DNA from: Syngnathus acus | Lineage: Eukaryota; Chordata; Actinopteri; Syngnathiformes; Syngnathidae | Direction: 5' to 3' | DNA length: 64,000 nucleotides | Assembly (NCBI RefSeq): GCF_901709675.1 | Contig: NC_051088.1 | Coordinates: 2,772,664-2,836,663 of the forward strand | Shown: positions 62,264-64,000 of the stretch, piece after piece | Position numbering within the stretch: the stretch's first letter is position 1 | Layout: the number at the start of each line of letters is the position of its first letter | The notes under the pieces: model-generated | What the model saw: the letters and a program-made list of their open reading frames with translations, nothing else | Database searches by the model: none | What the model was told of the DNA's origin: nothing | Program-made: the position numbers and the translations under genes

Positions 62264-63994
62264 TTAATTAAAGGCCATATCATAGAAATGTGTCTTTAAA
62301 TGTGTCTTAAATGTTTCTAGTGAGGTAGCAGTTCTAATATCCATTGGTAGGGCATTCCAAAGCTCTGGAGCCCGAACAGAAAATGCGTATGGGATGTGGC
62401 TCTTTGCGGTACACAGTAAAAAAATGTGGCTCTTAGTCTCTGACTGGTTGGCCACCCCTGCTCTAGACCCTGCAGACATTTTCTTGGCCCTCGGTGTCAC
62501 TAAAAGACTAGCGTTTTGCGAACGAAGGTTACGAGACGGAACATAAGGAACAACAAGGTCGACGAGATATGAAGGCGCTAAGCCATGCAGTGATTTATAG
62601 GTTAATAGAAGAACCTTGAAGTCACATCTTAAATGGACCGGGAGCCAATGTAAGTTGGCTAATATTGGGGTACTGTGATCAAATTTTCTTGTCCGTGAGA
62701 GCAGCCTTGCAGCAGCATTTTGTACTAACTGTAAACTTTTGATGCTGGACTTAGGAAGACCAGAGAATAATGCATTACAGTAGTCCAGGCGCGACGTGAT
62801 GAACGCATGTATAATAGTTTCCGCATCACCGGTCGAGAGGATCGGACGAATCATAGCAATATTACGAAGGTGAAAAAACGCAATTCTGGTTATATTCTTA
62901 ATGTGCTTTTGAAAGGAGAGCGTTTGGTCAAATATTACCCCGAGATTAGTTACAGTATCGCTCTGAGTGATAGTACGGTTATCTATAGTTATAGTGGTTT
63001 CCTTAAATAAGTGTTGATAACGAGTTGGACCAATTATCAACATCTCAGTTTTATCTGGGTTAAGACGAAGGAAGTTGAGAGACATCCATTGCTTGATCTC
63101 CGCAAGGCACGCCTCAAGATTACAACAGTCCCGCGGATCTGTCATCGATAACGGCATATATAATTGGGTGTCATCCGCGTAACATTGAAAACTAATATTA
63201 TATTTACGTATTATGTCCCCAAGCGGAATCATATAAATATTAAATAGAATTGGTCCGAGTACCGATCGCTGTGGGACACCACACGTAACATTATAGAGCT
63301 CAGAGGACGTATTGCCATGGACCACTCGGTGCATCCTGTCTGATAGATAGGAATAGAACCAGCCTAGTGCTGACCCTGAAATACCAACACAACTTTTAAG
63401 ACGCCCTAATAAAATATCGAAGTCTACAGTGTCGAAGGCAGCACTAAGATCGAGCAGTAACAATACCGATGAAGTGTTTGAATCCATAGCTATGAAGAGA
63501 TCATTAGTCACTTTAGCAAGTGCTGTCTCAGTGGAATGATTAGCTCTAAAACCAGACTGAAAAGATTCATATCGATTATTGGTGACCATGTAATCAATAA
63601 GCTGCTGCGCTACTACTTTATCAAGAAGTTTTGCTATGAATGGGAGGTTTGAAACCGGCCTATAATTACTGAGACAGTCCTGGTCAAGATTTGGTCGCTT
63701 AAGTAACGGTTTAATGATAGCGGTTTTAAAGGCTGTTGGCACTATCCCAGAGGAGACAGACAGATTGATTATATTTAAGACGGACGGTCCTAAAATTTGA
63801 AATAATTCTTTAAGTAGTTTGGTTGGAAGCGGGTCGAGTAAACATGTTGTTTGTTTAGCCGCAGTAACCAATTGTGTAAGCCTTTCAAGGGACATGCTTT
63901 TAAAATTTGAGAGGGTTATTGCATGATCATCAGCGCCGGTAATCGGCGGTCTCGACTGAGCGATTGGAATGGTATTCTTGATCTCATCCCTCAT
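62264..63994 (-). CDS. L2-like non-LTR reverse transcriptase, partial (576 aa), open at the window edge
   Basis: RT and C-terminal region of a CR1/L2-group element. PLPTKLLKELF, NYRPVSNLPFIAKLLDKVV, SGFRANHSTETAL, LLLLDLSAAFDTVD (first Asp), GVPQRSVLGPILF (usual GVPQGS, Gly changed to Arg), CYADDTQLYMPL (catalytic YADD at 272-275), then LGVIFDQTLSFQKHI, SRLDYCNALFSGLP, LHWLPV and FSVRAPELWNALP. The frame still has no stop at the right edge, so the endonuclease may lie beyond. Residues about 511-536 are a foreign in-frame insert of hAT origin. The Gly-to-Arg change and the insert make activity doubtful. Confidence 0.9.
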   Translation of the reverse strand: MRDEIKNTIPIAQSRPPITGADDHAITLSNFKSMSLERLTQLVTAAKQTTCLLDPLPTKLLKELFQILGPSVLNIINLSVSSGIVPTAFKTAIIKPLLKRPNLDQDCLSNYRPVSNLPFIAKLLDKVVAQQLIDYMVTNNRYESFQSGFRANHSTETALAKVTNDLFIAMDSNTSSVLLLLDLSAAFDTVDFDILLGRLKSCVGISGSALGWFYSYLSDRMHRVVHGNTSSELYNVTCGVPQRSVLGPILFNIYMIPLGDIIRKYNISFQCYADDTQLYMPLSMTDPRDCCNLEACLAEIKQWMSLNFLRLNPDKTEMLIIGPTRYQHLFKETTITIDNRTITQSDTVTNLGVIFDQTLSFQKHIKNITRIAFFHLRNIAMIRPILSTGDAETIIHAFITSRLDYCNALFSGLPKSSIKSLQLVQNAAARLLSRTRKFDHSTPILANLHWLPVHLRCDFKVLLLTYKSLHGLAPSYLVDLVVPYVPSRNLRSQNASLLVTPRAKKMSAGSRAGVANQSETKSHIFLLCTAKSHIPYAFSVRAPELWNALPMDIRTATSLETFKTHLKTHFYDMAFN

Positions 63995-64000
63995 GGATTC

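Overview
The window looks like intergenic or intronic DNA from a teleost fish. The retroelements match the fish families Rex1 and Rex3. The Rex1 calls rest on the stretch used in classic Rex1 primers (AGTGCCTTCAACACC) at about 53922. The Rex3 calls rest on TGGCAGACTGGGGTGGTGGT at about 13828 and 59729, and on CGGTGACAAAGGGCAGCC at about 46403. The rest is tRNA-headed SINEs, hAT, pogo/Tigger-like and piggyBac DNA transposons, LTR elements and vertebrate-type microsatellites. I found no convincing host exon, tRNA, rRNA or CRISPR array. A species cannot be named from this sequence.

Left part (1-15.1 kb): an antisense Rex1 fragment, a sense Copia integrase fragment broken by a GC-rich higher-order tandem array (1944-3790) that carries a hAT MITE, and a Rex1-type 3' end. 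Into that 3' end is inserted one Rex3 copy, cut into three pieces by later insertions (4661-15123, outer target duplication 4647-4660 / 15124-15136). The first insertion in it is a 5'-truncated antisense LINE (5307-6628). The second is a large TG...CA element read as a solo LTR (7020-12874, TSD cacc). That LTR itself holds a complete non-LTR retrotransposon with an intact 1032-residue endonuclease/RT (7916-11085, 14-bp TSD) and a SINE.

Middle (15.2-34.1 kb): hAT relics (one with a perfect 8-bp TSD at 16985-17972), a piggyBac element with an intact transposase (18075-20769), a Tigger-like non-autonomous element with a long hairpin, three solo LTRs from two families (25374-26814, 27235-27621, 32695-33092), SINEs with 13-bp TSDs, TIR elements carrying transposase scraps, and a second copy of the hAT MITE.

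Right part (34.1-64 kb): a TIR element with GC-rich repeats (36079-37347), and a Rex3 copy split by an antisense LTR element (38616-42852) whose 5' LTR is the same family as the solo LTR at 25374. There follow a Rex3 copy with a clean RT frame (45750-46808), a quiet stretch (47-51 kb), and a Tigger element carrying a piece of the GC-rich array unit. Then come a Rex1 3' half with intact FADD, a pogo-like deletion derivative, a Rex3 copy with an intact endonuclease frame split by a hAT element, and an L2-like RT frame running off the right edge.

Nothing here acts as a host pathway. The interest lies in the order of nested insertions, in the elements that still have open frames, and in repeat units shared between unrelated elements.
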